Shown: positions 47,005 to 57,917, counted from the stretch's first letter. The stretch: DNA of 64,000 bases from Portunus trituberculatus (GCF_017591435.1 NC_059287.1:9245696-9309695); one strand, 5' to 3'. Notes: generated by a model from the letters alone, not told the origin. Translations and numbers: made by a program.

Positions 47005-47006
<2 letters not shown>

Positions 47007-47086
<80 letters not shown>
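47007..47086 (+). repeat. (AC)n LINE tail
   Basis: About 40 AC units between LINE-C1 and a LINE-A copy. The Cys-Val and Thr-His frames here are artefacts. Confidence 0.97.
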
Positions 47087-47088
<2 letters not shown>

Positions 47089-47919
47089 AACTGTGCAGAG
47101 TTATAAAGCAAAAGGAGGATTGTGAAATACTGCAAGAAGACCTAAATAAGATCTGGGAATGGAGTAAGAAGTGGGAAATGGAATTCAATGTGAACAAAAG
47201 CCATGTCATGGAAATGGGAAAGAGTGAAAGACGACCTGTGGAAATCTATAAGATGGGAGATGGAGAGAATTGGAGAAAGTCAAAAGGAAAAGGACTTGGA
47301 GTGAGATGGAAGAAAACAATCAACCAGTAAGCCATATTGATAGAATTTTTAGAGAAACATATAATTTGCTGAGGAATATTGGAGTAGCATTTCACTACAT
47401 GGACAAAGAAATGATGAAGAAATTGATAAGTACTATAATAAGACAGATTGGAATATGCAGGAGTAGTGTGGATCATAAAAAGAAACACATAAGGAAATTG
47501 GAGAGGCTACAAAAAATGGCTACAAGAATGGTCCAAGAACTTGAAGGGATGACATATGAGGAGAGACTAAAGGCTATGGATCTACCAACCTTGGAACAAA
47601 GAAGAGAGAGGAGACCTGATACAAGTCTATAAATTGATCAACGGAATGGACCAAGTGAATAATGAGAAACTGATCCTGAGAGAAGAATATGACATCCGAA
47701 GCACAAGATTGCATAGTAAAAGCTGAGAAAGGAAGATGTCTGAGAGATATTAAAAATATAGTTTCCTGCAGAGATGTATTGAGACGTGGAACAGTTTAGA
47801 TGAAGAAGTAGTGTCTGCAAGAGTGTGCACACTTTTAAAGTAAGATTGGATAAGTGTAGATATGGAGACAGGGCCACACGAGCATAAAGCCCAGGCCCTG
47901 TAAAACTACAACTAGGTAA

Positions 47920-47921
<2 letters not shown>
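47087..47921 (+). mobile_element. LINE-A copy truncated just after RT motif C
   Basis: Begins gaaactgtgcagag (codons for KLCRVIKQKEDCE) directly on (AC)n and runs to actaggtaaatac. The best open frame is 47270-47632 (EENNQPVSHIDRIFRET ... LPTLEQRRE). Very similar to the copies at 19374 and 53916. Several single-base losses. Confidence 0.9.

Positions 47922-47991
<70 letters not shown>
47922..47991 (+). repeat. (AC)n, end of second LINE array
   Basis: About 35 AC units, then AAAC-rich and CT-rich sequence to 48095. Confidence 0.97.
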
Positions 47992-47994
<3 letters not shown>

Positions 47995-48290
47995 AAAAAA
48001 ACAAACAAAACAAAACAAAGTCTTTCTCTCTCTCTCTCTTTCTTCTCTCTCTCTCTCTCTCTTTTTCTCTCTTCTCTCTCTCTCTCTCTCTCTTTTTTTG
48101 AAAGATAAGCTACATGGTGTGTGAAAATATTAGAAATGAATCTTTTTTTTTTTCTCTCTCTCTGAAGAGAGAAGGACTTTTCTTGATGATATAGTGACTA
48201 AAAAATAGCAGATAATACACAAAGAGACAAGTATGACAAGCTTGACTAAGATATCATACAGGCGGGCTTTTTAACATCCGTGAAGAATGT
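47992..48290. other. right part of the insertion splitting the Tc1-like gene
   Basis: CT-rich tracts (48021-48095), then gaaagataagctacatgg, which repeats a word found left of the array at 41010 and 41217. The second LINE array therefore appears to have landed inside a pre-existing element. Near the right border ttaacatccgtgaagaatg is a poor inverted match to the left end (CATTCAATACGGTTA). The border with transposase codons is at about 48291. Confidence 0.4.
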
Positions 48291-48800
48291 TACTGGGAAG
48301 AGGAGGTAAGGTTAGGCTCCTTCTGGGTGCGGATCCGACCATAAGTACAACAGGGGACAGTCAAGATGATAGTGTCATGGTATGGGTGCATTTGGGACTA
48401 TGGTGTGGGCAAGCTGGTTATATTATAAAAACACAACAGTGAACAAGGAATCATATTTGGAACTGTTGTGTGATCTCGAGACTGCTTTGATGCCTGTAAG
48501 AGTGAGGTGTTCATGCAGGATGGTGTCTGAAAAGAAAACTAATCAAAGAATGGCTTGAATTTGTTGGAGTGGATTACATAAAGATTGGTGAATAGAGATT
48601 TCAATCCAATTGAAAATGTGTGGGGAATAAAACAAAGACTACAAGGAGAAAAGCAACTGTGGAAAAGCTTGTGAAGGAGATTAAGGACATTTGGGACAAA
48701 GAATCAATGAAAGATGGCTGAATGTTCTTGAGTGAGAGTCTGAAAGGAAAGGACTACAAAGTATTAGAGGCTGGTAGGTTCTACATACATGTTAGATTGA
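48291..48800 (+). pseudogene. Tc1-like transposase, 3' half
   Basis: Resumes with NVTGKR and, across several frames, gives DSVMVW, GVGKLVI, EVFMQDG (second catalytic Asp), LIKEWLEFVGVDYIK, FNPIENVWGIKQRLQG (catalytic Glu) and VEKLVKEIKDIWDKESM. It continues precisely from the ATFN codons at 40808 on the same strand, so both are one Tc1-like gene split by 7.5 kb. Heavily eroded by indels. Confidence 0.8.
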
Positions 48801-49034
48801 TGTTTTAGTGACAGATGAAAAAAAACATGAATAAGGGACTGAAAAAAAAAAAAAAAAATATATAAAAAATATACAAGAATGAGGATGTCATAAAAAGAGA
48901 AAAATATTAAGCATGAGAGATTTACAAGTGATTTGGAAGATTTTCAAACTGAGGAGATGAATTTCAAAAAGTGATGAGAGTTACAGCTGGAATAGGTGAA
49001 TTACAAGAAATATGGATTTCAAGAACAGAAAGTT
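48801..49034. other. no gene recognised
   Basis: Purine-rich, with A runs at 48841-48870. It may hold the 3' UTR and lost right end of the Tc1-like element. Confidence 0.4.
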
Positions 49035-49375
49035 ACAGAGTGAGGATATGATGAGATATGAATACAAGATATGATATCCATTATAGCAGGTAATGGAGGG
49101 TTGATTACATTAGGGAGAGGTGTTGACAAAGGAGTCAGAGGATGATTTGGGAAAAGAGTGGATGTTAATGGAGTGGAGGATTCAAATGTGGTTGAGAATG
49201 GGGAAGAGTGTATGAAAGAGAGACAATAGAATAGTGGAAACTTAAATATCATGGTGAAAGAAAAAACTAAAAGGGTGAGAAGAAGAAGAAGAGAGTGACA
49301 AGTCTGTGTGTGAGGATCTCTGATGATTCCATGAAGATTTCACATGCATTACAAAACAATGTCTTGGGGTGAAAT
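49035..49375 (+). mobile_element. foldback TIR element, third (degraded) arm
   Basis: Shares gatatgatatccattatagcagg, aatagtggaaac, atggtgaaagaaaa and gagaagaagaagaa in order with the arms at 21200-21320 and 38050-38180, with an extra 120 bp at about 49090-49210. No terminal repeat is visible. Confidence 0.6.
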
Positions 49376-49534
49376 GTTGGTGAAGAAATGCATATATAAG
49401 AGTATAATGAGATGGTGGAGAATAGAGAATGATGAAGAATGGTAAGTCTTGGAGCTAATGAGACTGGGTGGAACACACACACACACACACATATAAAAAA
49501 AAAAAGGTGTGTGTGTGTGTGTGTGAAAATAAAA

Positions 49535-49567
<33 letters not shown>

Positions 49568-49800
49568 ACAGGAACTCAATTTATGCAAAGATGAACACAA
49601 AAAAAAAAAAGATGTGTGTGTATACACATCGAATGACTTGGATGATGAAGATATACCAGTGGAAGTCTGATAAGAGTGGCTGAAAATTGGTCAATCAATG
49701 GGAAAACAGGTCCCTACCAGAACACTCACAGGAGAACATAGAATAGAGGAAAAGATGGGAAATTTAATTAACAGACTGAAAAAATGTGTGTGTGTGTGTG

Positions 49801-49843
<43 letters not shown>

Positions 49844-50352
49844 AATCAACTTCAAGAGAAATGTTGGAGAGAGAAAGACACAGCAAGAAGAAGATGTAGG
49901 GTGAAAAATAATGAAAAGATATAAGAGGACATAGAGTGAACAGAAAGGATAAAAGTGTCTGAGAAAGAAAAAGGTGTAGACAAAAAAGAAAGATGGAAGA
50001 TATAGTGGAAGATAAAACAATCAGAGAGAGAAAAAGAGAAGAGAATAAGACAATGAATATTGTGGAGGGAAGAAAAGAAACAGAAAAGCTTTGTTCCTGG
50101 GAATTCATGTTGAGAAAGGTGAGAAGTCACAGAGGATGTTGAATGAAAAATGTTATGACAGAACAAAAAGACAACACAAGAAAGGTGTTGAGAAAAAGGA
50201 CTGAAAAGATATCAAAAATGAGGCTTTGAAAAGACAAATGGTGTGGAAAGAGTTTTTAGAAATAGATGAATGGCTGAGGAAATACACACACACACACACA
50301 CAACACACACAAAAAAAAAACACACACACACACACACACACACACAACACAC
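49376..50352. repeat. low-complexity block: A-runs, (AC)n and (GT)n
   Basis: Contains (AC)n followed by A-run and (GT)n (49475-49526), which can fold on itself, A runs at 49536-49565 and 49801-49841, (GT)n at 49788-49800, and (AC)n blocks at 50284-50310 and 50321-50346. No gene. Between the repeats the sequence is strongly purine-rich, with short AGAAA-type words. Confidence 0.7.
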
Positions 50353-50355
50353 CAA

Positions 50356-51525
50356 CATAAATGGAGTGATATCGGGATTTTAGAACTCAACGATTACTTG
50401 AGGGACAAGAACCCAGATATTGTGGGTCTTACTGAAACAAAACTGAGAGAGGAGAAGACCTGATGATGGTTGGAGAAGGAAATATAATGTTTGGAAAAGA
50501 AATAGAGTAGGTAAGATGGGAGGAGGAGTGATGTTGCTGGTTAAAAAGATATAAAGGTGGATCAAGTGAAAGAAGGTATGGGAAAGGCAGAAGTGCTAAA
50601 GATCAGAGCAGAAACTAATGAAGGAAAAAGAGGCACTACATAGTGGTGTACGTACCACCTAAGACAAATGCATGGTCAGTACAGGAATATGAAGAAATGA
50701 TAAGAGATACAGGAACATGTCTGGAAGAAATGTTGGGTGGCTGTGAACGAACTATAATGATGGGAGATTTTAATTGTAAAGAGGTGTGTTGGGAGGACTG
50801 GTCAATGGAAGGATCAGAGACAACATGGGGAAATACACTATTGACACTGGCAATGGAAAATGTGTTAACTCAGTGGGTCAAAGAAGATACTAGGTTTGGA
50901 GGAGAGGGAGCATCGTCAAGACTGGACTTGGTCTTTAGTACAGAGCCAATGGTCATTGAGGAGATGAGGGTGGAGTGCCCTTTAGCAAAGAGTGATCATG
51001 CAGTTTTGGAGTTCAAGGTGATAGATGAAGAGAAATCTAGAAGAAATGAAGAATATAAAGTGGGAAGATGGAATTATGCCAAGACAGATTTTGGAAACCT
51101 AAAGAAATTCTTTCAAGAGACAAATTGGATGAAATTCAAGAGTGCTAAGGAGCAAATGAAAAGTGGAAGGAATTTATAAAATATACAAAGAAGGTGAGAA
51201 AAATTTGTACCAATAAGACAACATAGAGAAGTTGGAAAGCAGGACTGGTTTAACGATAGATGTGAAAAGGCTAGAACAAGAAAAGAGGATGCATGGAAGA
51301 GGTGGAGAAGGAAAAGACGGATTAAGCAGTGGGAAAGTTACAAAAGAGCAAGAAATGAATATGTGTTGATTAGAAGAGAAGAAAGAAAGAAACAAGAAAA
51401 GGATATAATTGATAAATGTAAAGACCAACCAAGGCTTTTTACAGACATGTGAACAACAACATCAAAAATAGAGAAAGTATTGAAAGTTTAGAAGTAAATG
51501 GAGTATGCAGTGAAGATCCCAGGAA
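50356..51525 (+). pseudogene. LINE-B2 endonuclease and linker
   Basis: The start TNINGVISGILELNDYLRD (Asn) and PDIVGLTETKLREE (Glu) are followed by a break, then an undamaged 178-aa frame (50643-51179) with VYVPPKTNAWSVQEYEE, MMGDFNCKEVCWED, SSRLDLVFSTEP and PLAKSDHAVLEFK. The linker (KQDWFNDRCEKARTRKEDAW; NIKNRESIESLEVNG) lies in other frames up to 51525. All endonuclease catalytic residues are readable. Confidence 0.86.
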
Positions 51526-53145
51526 ATGGCAGAGGCTATGAATGGATGCTTTCGGAAGGTATTCACAAAGGAGACTGCTTTTGACAAACCACTGGTAATG
51601 GAACAGAAAGGGATTATGAAGGAGTTTCAAGTAACTGTGGAGGAGATCAAGAATATGATGGGGAGTTTAGAAGTGAGAAAAGCTGTGGGACCTGATGGGG
51701 TATCAGGATGGATTTTAAGAGAATGCAGGAGCAACTGGCAGAAAAGTTTGTGAAGTAATTGATGCCTCATTAAGGGAAGGTGTAGTGCCCCAAGACTGGA
51801 AAAGAGCTAACATTGTCCCAATCTATAAATCAGGTAACAAGAGAGACCCATTGAACTATAGACCAGTGTCACTTACAAGTGTGGTAGCTAAGATGTGTGA
51901 GAGGGTGGTGAAGAATAGATGGACAGACTTCTTGGAGAAAATGACATACTTTGTGAGTGTCAATTTGGTTTTAGAAAAGGGCGTTCATGCACGACAAACC
52001 TGATATGTTACTATTCGAGGGTGATAGATGTAATACAGGAAAGAGATGGTTGGGCTGATGGAATATATCTGGATTTAAAAAAGGCCTTTGATAAGGTACC
52101 ACACCGGAGACTGATCTGGAAACTTGAAATGGTAGGAGGAGTGCATGGCAGTTTACTAAAATGGATGGAAGACTTTTGGTAGGAAGAGAAATGAGAACAA
52201 TAATTAAGGACAGACCATCAGAATGGGGCTTGGTGGAGAGTGGAGTTCCACAGGGATCAGTGTTGGCACCAGTAATGTTCGGTCTACATAAATGACATGG
52301 TGGATGGGGTGTCCAGTTATGTGAGCCTATTTGCAGACGATGCAAAATTGTTAAGAAAAGTGAGATGTGACAAAGATTGCGAACTACTCCAGGAAGACTT
52401 GGACAGAATATGGAAATGGAGCTGTACATGGCAAATGGAGTTCAACACGACAAAATGCAAGAAAATAGAGTTTGGCAAGAGTGAAAGAAGAATCAGGAGT
52501 ATGTACAAGATAGGAAATGAAGACATAAAACCAGTCATGAAGAAAAGACCTTGGGGTGACAATTACCAATGACCTATCGCCAGAGAGACATATAAACAAA
52601 ATAATTGGAGAAGTATTGAACTTATTGAGGAACATAAGAGTGGCGTCAGATATTTAGATGAAGAAATGATGAAGAAAATAATTACTGCAATGATAAGACC
52701 AAGGCTTGAATATGCAACAATACAGTGGGCTCGAACTTAAAGAAACACATAAGGAAACTAGAGAAAGTACAGAGGGCTGCAACAAAAATGGTGCCTGACT
52801 TAAGAGATTTGACTTATGAAGACAGACTGAAAAGAATGCAACTTCCGACCCTGGAAAACAGAAGAGAAAGGGGAGACCTGATAGCAATATACAGAGTGAT
52901 GATTGGCATGGAAAAAATGGATAGGGAAGATCTGTGTATGTGGAATGAAAGAATGTCGAGAGGCATGGGAAAAAACTAAAATGGCCACTTATAGGAGAGA
53001 TGTGAAAAATATAGCTTCCTCATAGAAGGGTGGAAGCATGGAATAGTTTAGACGTGGAAGTGGTCAACGCAAGGAATATTCATGATTTTAAGAAAAAGCT
53101 GGACATTAATAGATATGGAGACGGGACAGTACGAGCATAGCTCCT
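51526..53145 (+). pseudogene. LINE-B2 reverse transcriptase and C-terminus
   Basis: Fingers: VRKAVGPDGVSGWILREC (51526-51753) and VPQDWKRANIVPIYKSG. Palm: FGFRKGRSCTTNLICYYSR and the intact motif A YLDLKKAFDKVPHRR (51919-52182). Motif B is SGVPQGSVLAPVMF and motif C is VSLFADDAKLLRK (52297-52572). C-terminal domain: LPTLENRRERGDLIAIYRV (52725-52979) to INRYGDGTVRA. Frame breaks before VGREMRT, at APNLK and elsewhere, the first two shared with LINE-B1. Confidence 0.88.
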
Positions 53146-53171
53146 TTCCCGTATGTTACAATTAGGTAAAT

Positions 53172-53195
53172 ACACACACACACACACACACACAC
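53172..53195 (+). repeat. (AC)n LINE tail
   Basis: Between LINE-B2 and the SINE. Confidence 0.95.
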
Positions 53196-53490
53196 CCGGC
53201 CCGGTAGCTCAGTGGTTAGAGCGCTGGCTTCACAAGCCAGAGGACCGGGTTCGATTCCCCGGCCGGGTGGAGATATTTGGGTGTGTCTCCTTTCACGTGT
53301 AGCCCCTGTTCAATTAGCAGTGAGTAGGTATGGGATGTAAATCGAGGAGTTGTGACCTTGTTGTCCCGGTGTGTGGTGTGTGCCTGGTCTCAGGCCTATC
53401 CAAAGATCGGAAATAATGAGCTCTGAGCTCGTTCCGTAGGGTAACGTCTGGCTGTCTTGTCAGAGACTGCAGCAGATCAAACAGTGAATT
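53196..53490 (+). mobile_element. tRNA-derived SINE with (AC)n tail
   Basis: The head (53196-53270) folds like a tRNA: D-arm gctcagtggttagagc, anticodon arm ctggcTTCACAAgccag (CAC loop, Val-like) and T-arm with ggttcgattcc. The acceptor stem is imperfect at its outer pairs and the T-loop or stem is one base long, so it is not a functional tRNA gene. A body of about 220 bp follows, ending cagatcaaacagtgaattac and then (AC)n. It lies in the LINE array, bounded by (AC)n on both sides. It would depend on a LINE reverse transcriptase. Confidence 0.88.
53205..53258 (+). promoter_or_regulatory. RNA polymerase III A and B boxes
   Basis: A box TAGCTCAGTGG (53205-53215) and B box GGTTCGATTCC (53248-53258) match the tRNA-type consensus, with the usual spacing for an internal promoter driving the SINE. 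Confidence 0.85.
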
Positions 53491-53514
53491 ACACACACAC
53501 ACACACACACACAC
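53491..53514 (+). repeat. (AC)n SINE tail
   Basis: Tail of the SINE, abutting the next LINE-A copy. Confidence 0.95.
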
Positions 53515-53901
53515 AATTTAAAGGGATGGCATATGAGGAGAGACTAAAGGCAATGGATCTACCAACCTTGGAGCAGAGAAGAGAGAGGGATCTGATACAA
53601 GTTTATAAATTGATTAATGGAATGGATGAAGTGGATAATGAGAAACTGATCCTGAGAGAAGAATATGACTTTAGAAGCACAAGATCGCATAGTAAGAAAC
53701 TAAGGAAGGGACGATGTCTGAGAGATGTTAAAAAATTTAGTTTCCCGCAAGGATGTGTTGAGACTTGGAACAGTTTGAGTGAGGAAGTGGTGTCAGCAAA
53801 GAGTGTACATAGTTTTAAAGAAAAATTGGATAAGTGTAGATATGGAGACGGGACCACACGAGCATAAAGCCCAGGCCCTGTAAAACTACAACTAGGTAAA
53901 T
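53515..53901 (+). mobile_element. LINE-A copy, 387 bp
   Basis: Begins aatttaaagggatggc at the codons for FKGMAYEERLKAMD, directly on the SINE tail. It has an unbroken frame to KCRYGDGTTRA (53519-53867) and the family 3' end. It shares the GMAYEER and QRRERDLIQ variants with the near full-length copy at 15318-19350. Confidence 0.92.
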
Positions 53902-53915
53902 ACACACACACACAC
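53902..53915 (+). repeat. short (AC)n LINE tail
   Basis: Seven AC units between two LINE-A copies. Confidence 0.93.
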
Positions 53916-55071
53916 TGTATGACTGTATTTATTTGGATTTAAAAAAGGCGTTTGACAAAGTCCCACATGCAAGATTACTAGGAAGTTAGAGGAGAAGGGT
54001 GGCTTAAAAGGAAGCACATTGAGATGGATAGAAAATTATTTGAGGGGGAGAGAAATAAGGACGGTAGTTAAAGATATGAAGTCCAAATGGAGAGCAGTAG
54101 AAAGTGGAGTGCCACAGGGGTCAGTATTGGCACCAATACTTTTCCTCATTTACATTAACGACATGCCAGAAGGAGTGAATAGCTACATAAATCTGTTTGC
54201 AGATGATATGAAACTGTGCAGAGTTATAAAGGAAAAAGAGGATTGTGAAATACTGCAAGAAGACCTAAATAAGATCTGGGAATGGAGTAAAAACTGGGAA
54301 ATGGAATTCAATGTGAACAAAAGCCATGTCATAGAAATGGGAAAGAGTGAAAGACGACCTGTGGGAATCTATAAGATGGGAGATGGAGTAGAACTGGAGA
54401 AAGTTAAAAAGGAAAAGGACTTAGGAGTGACGATGGAAGAAAACAATCAACCAGTAAGCCATATTGATAGAATTTTTAGAGAAACATATAATTTGCTAAT
54501 GAATATTGGAGTAGCATTTCACTACATGGACAAAGAAATGATGAAGAAATTGATAAGTACTATAATAAGACCCAGATTGGAATATGCAGGAGTAGTGTGG
54601 ATCCCTCATAAAAAAGAACACATAAGGAAGTTGGAGAGACTACAAAAAATAGCTACAAGAATGGTTCCAGAATTTGAAGGGATGACATATGAGGAGAGAT
54701 TAAAGGCTATGGATCTACCAACCTTGGAACAAAGAAGGGAGAGAGGGGATCTGATACAAGTTTATAAATTGATCAACGGAATGGACCAAGTGGATAATGA
54801 GAAACTAATCCTGAGAGAAGAATATGACATTCGAAGCAGAAGATCGCATAGTAAAAAGCTGAGAAAGGGAAGATGTCTGAGAGATGTTAAAAAATATAGT
54901 TTCCCGCAAAAGATGTATTAAGACGTGCAACAGTTTAAATGAAGTAATTTCTGCAACGAGTGTGCATACTTTTAAAGTAAGATTGGATAAGTGTAGATAT
55001 GGAGATGGGGCCACACGAGCATAAAGCCCAGGCACCGTAAAACTACAATTAGGTAAATACAACTAGGTAAA
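53916..55071 (+). mobile_element. LINE-A copy starting at RT motif A
   Basis: Starts tgtatgactgtatttattt just before the YLDLKKAFDK codons and ends with two tandem aggtaaatac tails. The 300-aa frame 54019-54921 is open: MRWIENYLRGREIRTVVKDM, SGVPQGSVLAPILF, INLFADDMKLCRV (motif C) through KKYSFPQK. One base lost before it (ACTAGGAAG for LLWKL) and one gained at PQK break the ends. Confidence 0.92.
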
Positions 55072-55082
55072 TACACACACAC
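55072..55082 (+). repeat. short (AC)n LINE tail
   Basis: Joins LINE-A to the 5' end of LINE-C2. Confidence 0.9.
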
Positions 55083-55423
55083 TCCGCACTCCATGGAGAG
55101 CGGACATGCCTCCTTGCTCAGAGTGCCGTCTACCTAACACTCCACACGCTAAACAATGTGCTTGGAGTGAGAACCGTCACTAGTACAAAAGGGCAACCAG
55201 AGTGAGTGAACGAGTGTACAGAGTGAACGTAGCCTGGTGGCATGTACATAAGAGTGATTAGAGGTGTTGGAACCTCTGCACTCCAAACGACAGCGCAGAA
55301 ACCACACAAAGACCAGCCATAAACAGCCGCCAATGCATCCCACCACACACACAAAGCTACCAGGCCTGACCGCCAGTGCACACCAACACACACCCACACG
55401 CTCCCAGGAAGAGTGAAATGAAA

Positions 55424-56462
55424 TGGATAGACCCGTATGAAATAAGTTACCAAATTCAAAATATGCCGATGAGGCCCAGGGAGCAAAACCAAAAGTAACC
55501 ATTCAAAATATGAGTCCATCTTCAACAGGGGCAACAGTGCAAGGTAGATTGGTAATGTTAGAAAAGAAATTTGAGGAGTTGGTGAAGGAATTAAAAGTTC
55601 AGAGGAGTGAGGAGGAGCAGGATAGAGAATTCCACAAGGCTTTGAAGGAAAGAGTCAAGAGACTGGAGGAAAATTAAAAACGATTGATGGATGAGAATGC
55701 ACACTTGAGAGTGGAGGTTGAAAAATATAAGAGACGATTGGAGGAGAAAAATGGAGAAAGTTGTAAAGGAGAAAGATGACTTTAAGGAAATGATCAGTGA
55801 GCAAAGTGAGAGGTTTAAAAGGGAGTGGGAACTGAAGAAAACACAATGGACTGAGTCGAAGGAAGCAGAGATGGTTGGATTACAAGAAATAATTAAAGAT
55901 CAGTTGAATGAAGACAAAAAGGAAAGGTCTAAGGAACTGGTTAATGTTATGAAAAATAAGGAAACATTGATAAGAGAAATAACAGGAAAGAAGAAGAGTG
56001 TGTTAATATTTGGGATGAAAGAACAAAATATAACATATAAGCCTAAGAGAATTAAAGAAGAATTAAAAATGGTAAGAGATCTGTTCAAAAATCTAAATGA
56101 TGATGAAAAAAAAGACCTACAAGAAGAAGTGGAAGAGATCCATAGACTGGGTCCGTATAAGGAGGAGTAAGGAGACCAATTAAAGTAGTACTGAAGTCAC
56201 AACAATCTGGAGGACATTTTATATAGAACATCAAAATTAAGAGAGGTAGAAGGTTGTAAAGAGGTGTGTGAGAAAAATAGAAATGAGGAAGAGAGGAGAA
56301 GATATAAGGAATTGTTGGAAGAGGCGAGAAGGAAAAATGATGAACAGTCTGAAGAGGAAAAAGAAAAGTTTTTTTTGGAGAGTTATAAGAGAGAGAGTCA
56401 GAAAATGGTATGTGGAAAGAAGGAATGCGGAGGAACCCTAGAGGAGCAGTGGGTGGACCGTA
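55424..56462 (+). pseudogene. LINE-C2 N-terminal coiled-coil/RRM-like region
   Basis: Begins MDRPV at 55424, with early stops, then coiled coils (open from 55718: EKVVKEKDDFKEMISEQSER) leading to KKKSVLIFGMKEQNI and the RRM-like part (FKNLNDDEKKDLQEEVEEIH, RLGPYKEE). After a frame break come KNRNEEERRRYKELLEEARR and ESYKRESQKMVCGKK. It corresponds to 43158-44195 of LINE-C1. Confidence 0.8.
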
Positions 56463-57917
56463 ATGTATACTAATATAGATGGGATACTGTCAAGTAGATT
56501 AGAATTGCAAGACTATGTGATGGTGGAGAAGCCTGATATAGTGTGTTTGACTGAGACAAAATTACATGAAAAAACAAAGGTAAATTTGGATAATAAATAT
56601 AATATATGGAGAAAGGATAGAGAGGGTAAAGGTGGAGGAGTTATGATTATGATGAAGAAGGAGATAAATGTGGATAAGGTTTGGTATGGGAAGAACAACG
56701 CAGAAGTGATAAGCATAAGGTTAAAAAGTGATGGAAAAGAATTAATAATCATGGTGACCTATGTACCTCCTGAAACAAATTCTTGGACATTAAGGGAATA
56801 CGACAATATGATCAAGGATACTTTACAGAGTTTCGAAAGTGTATTAACTGGAAAAGAAAGGTGATACTAGTAGGAGATTTTAATTGTAAAGAAGTGGATT
56901 GGGAAAATCTAGTAAGTGGTGTTGGAGAGGAAGCATGGGGAGAGAGATTCTTAATCTAATGATGGAAAATATGGTGGAACAGAGGGTGAAAGAAAATACT
57001 AGATATAGAGGAGATGATGAACCGGCTAGACTGGATTTGGTGTTAACAAGAAGTGTACCTATATGGGGATATACAATATAAATGTCCATTGGAGAAGAGT
57101 GATCATGTGGTTATGGAAATACAGATGGCAATAACACAGCGAAGGAGAGATGAGACATACAGGAGTGGTAGATTGAATTATAGAAAGATGGACACAGAAA
57201 ATTTGAAAAATTATTTTAGAACATTAGATTGGGAAGAGATGTTACAAATCAGAGAAGTGCAAAACAAATATGAGGTTTTCATGAAATATTACAAAGAAGG
57301 AGTTATGAAATTTGTACCAAAGTATAATCCAAGAGAGAAAGGAAGAAAGGATTGGTTTAATGCTACTTGTGTTAAGGCTAAAGAAAAGAGAGATGTGGCT
57401 TGGAAAAGATGGAAAAAGAGCAGGAATATACTAAATAAGGAGAATTATAGACTGGTGAGAAATGAGTATGTGAGGGTAAGGAGGGAGGAGAAAAAAAAAA
57501 TTTGAAAAAGATATTGTAGACAAGAGTAAGGAACATCCAAAATTATTTTACAGGTTCATAAATGGTAAACTTAAAAAGAGAGAGTCCATTAAAAGATTAA
57601 AAGGAGAGCAAGGGATAGTAGATGACCCTAAGAATATCACGGAATTGCTAAATAATAGGTTTCAACAAGTATTTACTAAAGAAACAATGTTTGTAAAACC
57701 TCAAAATGTAGAAGGAAATGTGCACATGGATGACATTAAGATACCTAAAAAGGAGTTATATAAAATATTGGGGGAACTTAAAGATGATAAAGCGATGGGA
57801 CCAGATGAAGTTTCAGGCAAATTATTGAAGGAATGTAGAGAAGAATTGTTAGATCCATTATATGATATTATAAGTTGCTTATTAGAAACCAGGGAAGTAC
57901 CGGTAGAGTGGAAAAGA
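56463..57917 (+). pseudogene. LINE-C2 endonuclease, linker and RT fingers
   Basis: Endonuclease frame 56463-56864: MYTNIDGILSSRLELQDYV, PDIVCLTETKLHEKTKV, MVTYVPPETNSWTLREYD. GDFNCKEVDWEN follows in another frame, then EPARLDLVLTRSVP and PLEKSDHVVMEIQ (57053-57505). Linker KDWFNATCVKAKEKRDVAWK. RT fingers 57645-57917: DDKAMGPDEVSGKLLKECRE and VPVEWKR. Four or five single-base breaks. Better preserved than LINE-C1. Confidence 0.87.

Larger units (their letters stand above)
43133..47006 (+). mobile_element. LINE-C1, nearly complete copy
   Basis: Starts within the leader (tgctcccaggaagag), 25 bases before the ATG at 43158, directly after (AC)n. It contains the N-terminal region, endonuclease, linker, RT and C-terminus, and ends aactaggtgaatac plus a long (AC)n. 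It is closely related to LINE-C2 (55083-57917 plus 63094-64000) and more heavily broken by single-base losses. Confidence 0.9.
50353..53171 (+). mobile_element. LINE-B2, 5'-truncated at the endonuclease
   Basis: Starts caacataaatggagtg at the endonuclease Asn motif, directly on (AC)n. It contains the endonuclease, linker, RT and C-terminal domain and ends caattaggtaaatac plus (AC)n. The second half is almost identical to LINE-B1. Confidence 0.9.
55083..57917 (+). mobile_element. LINE-C2, 5' part (full-length start)
   Basis: Starts tccgcactccatggagagcg, the same point as the leader at 41339, so this is probably the real family C 5' end. It has a leader of about 340 bp, an N-terminal region, an endonuclease, a linker and RT fingers up to VEWKR. 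There a Jockey/I-type LINE has inserted with a 10-bp duplication GTGGAAAAGA (57908-57917 and 63094-63103). The rest of the copy resumes at 63094. Confidence 0.92.

Noticed and set aside
48278..48281. TTAA at this site as the right border of the piggyBac-like insertion
   Set aside because: It lies about 10 bases before the transposase codons resume and the inverted match to the left end is weak; the exact border is left open.
53196..53270. Functional tRNA-Val(CAC) gene
   Set aside because: The D, anticodon and T arms are good, but the acceptor stem fails at the outer pairs, the T arm is irregular by one base, and a SINE body with (AC)n tail follows. Treated as a SINE head.
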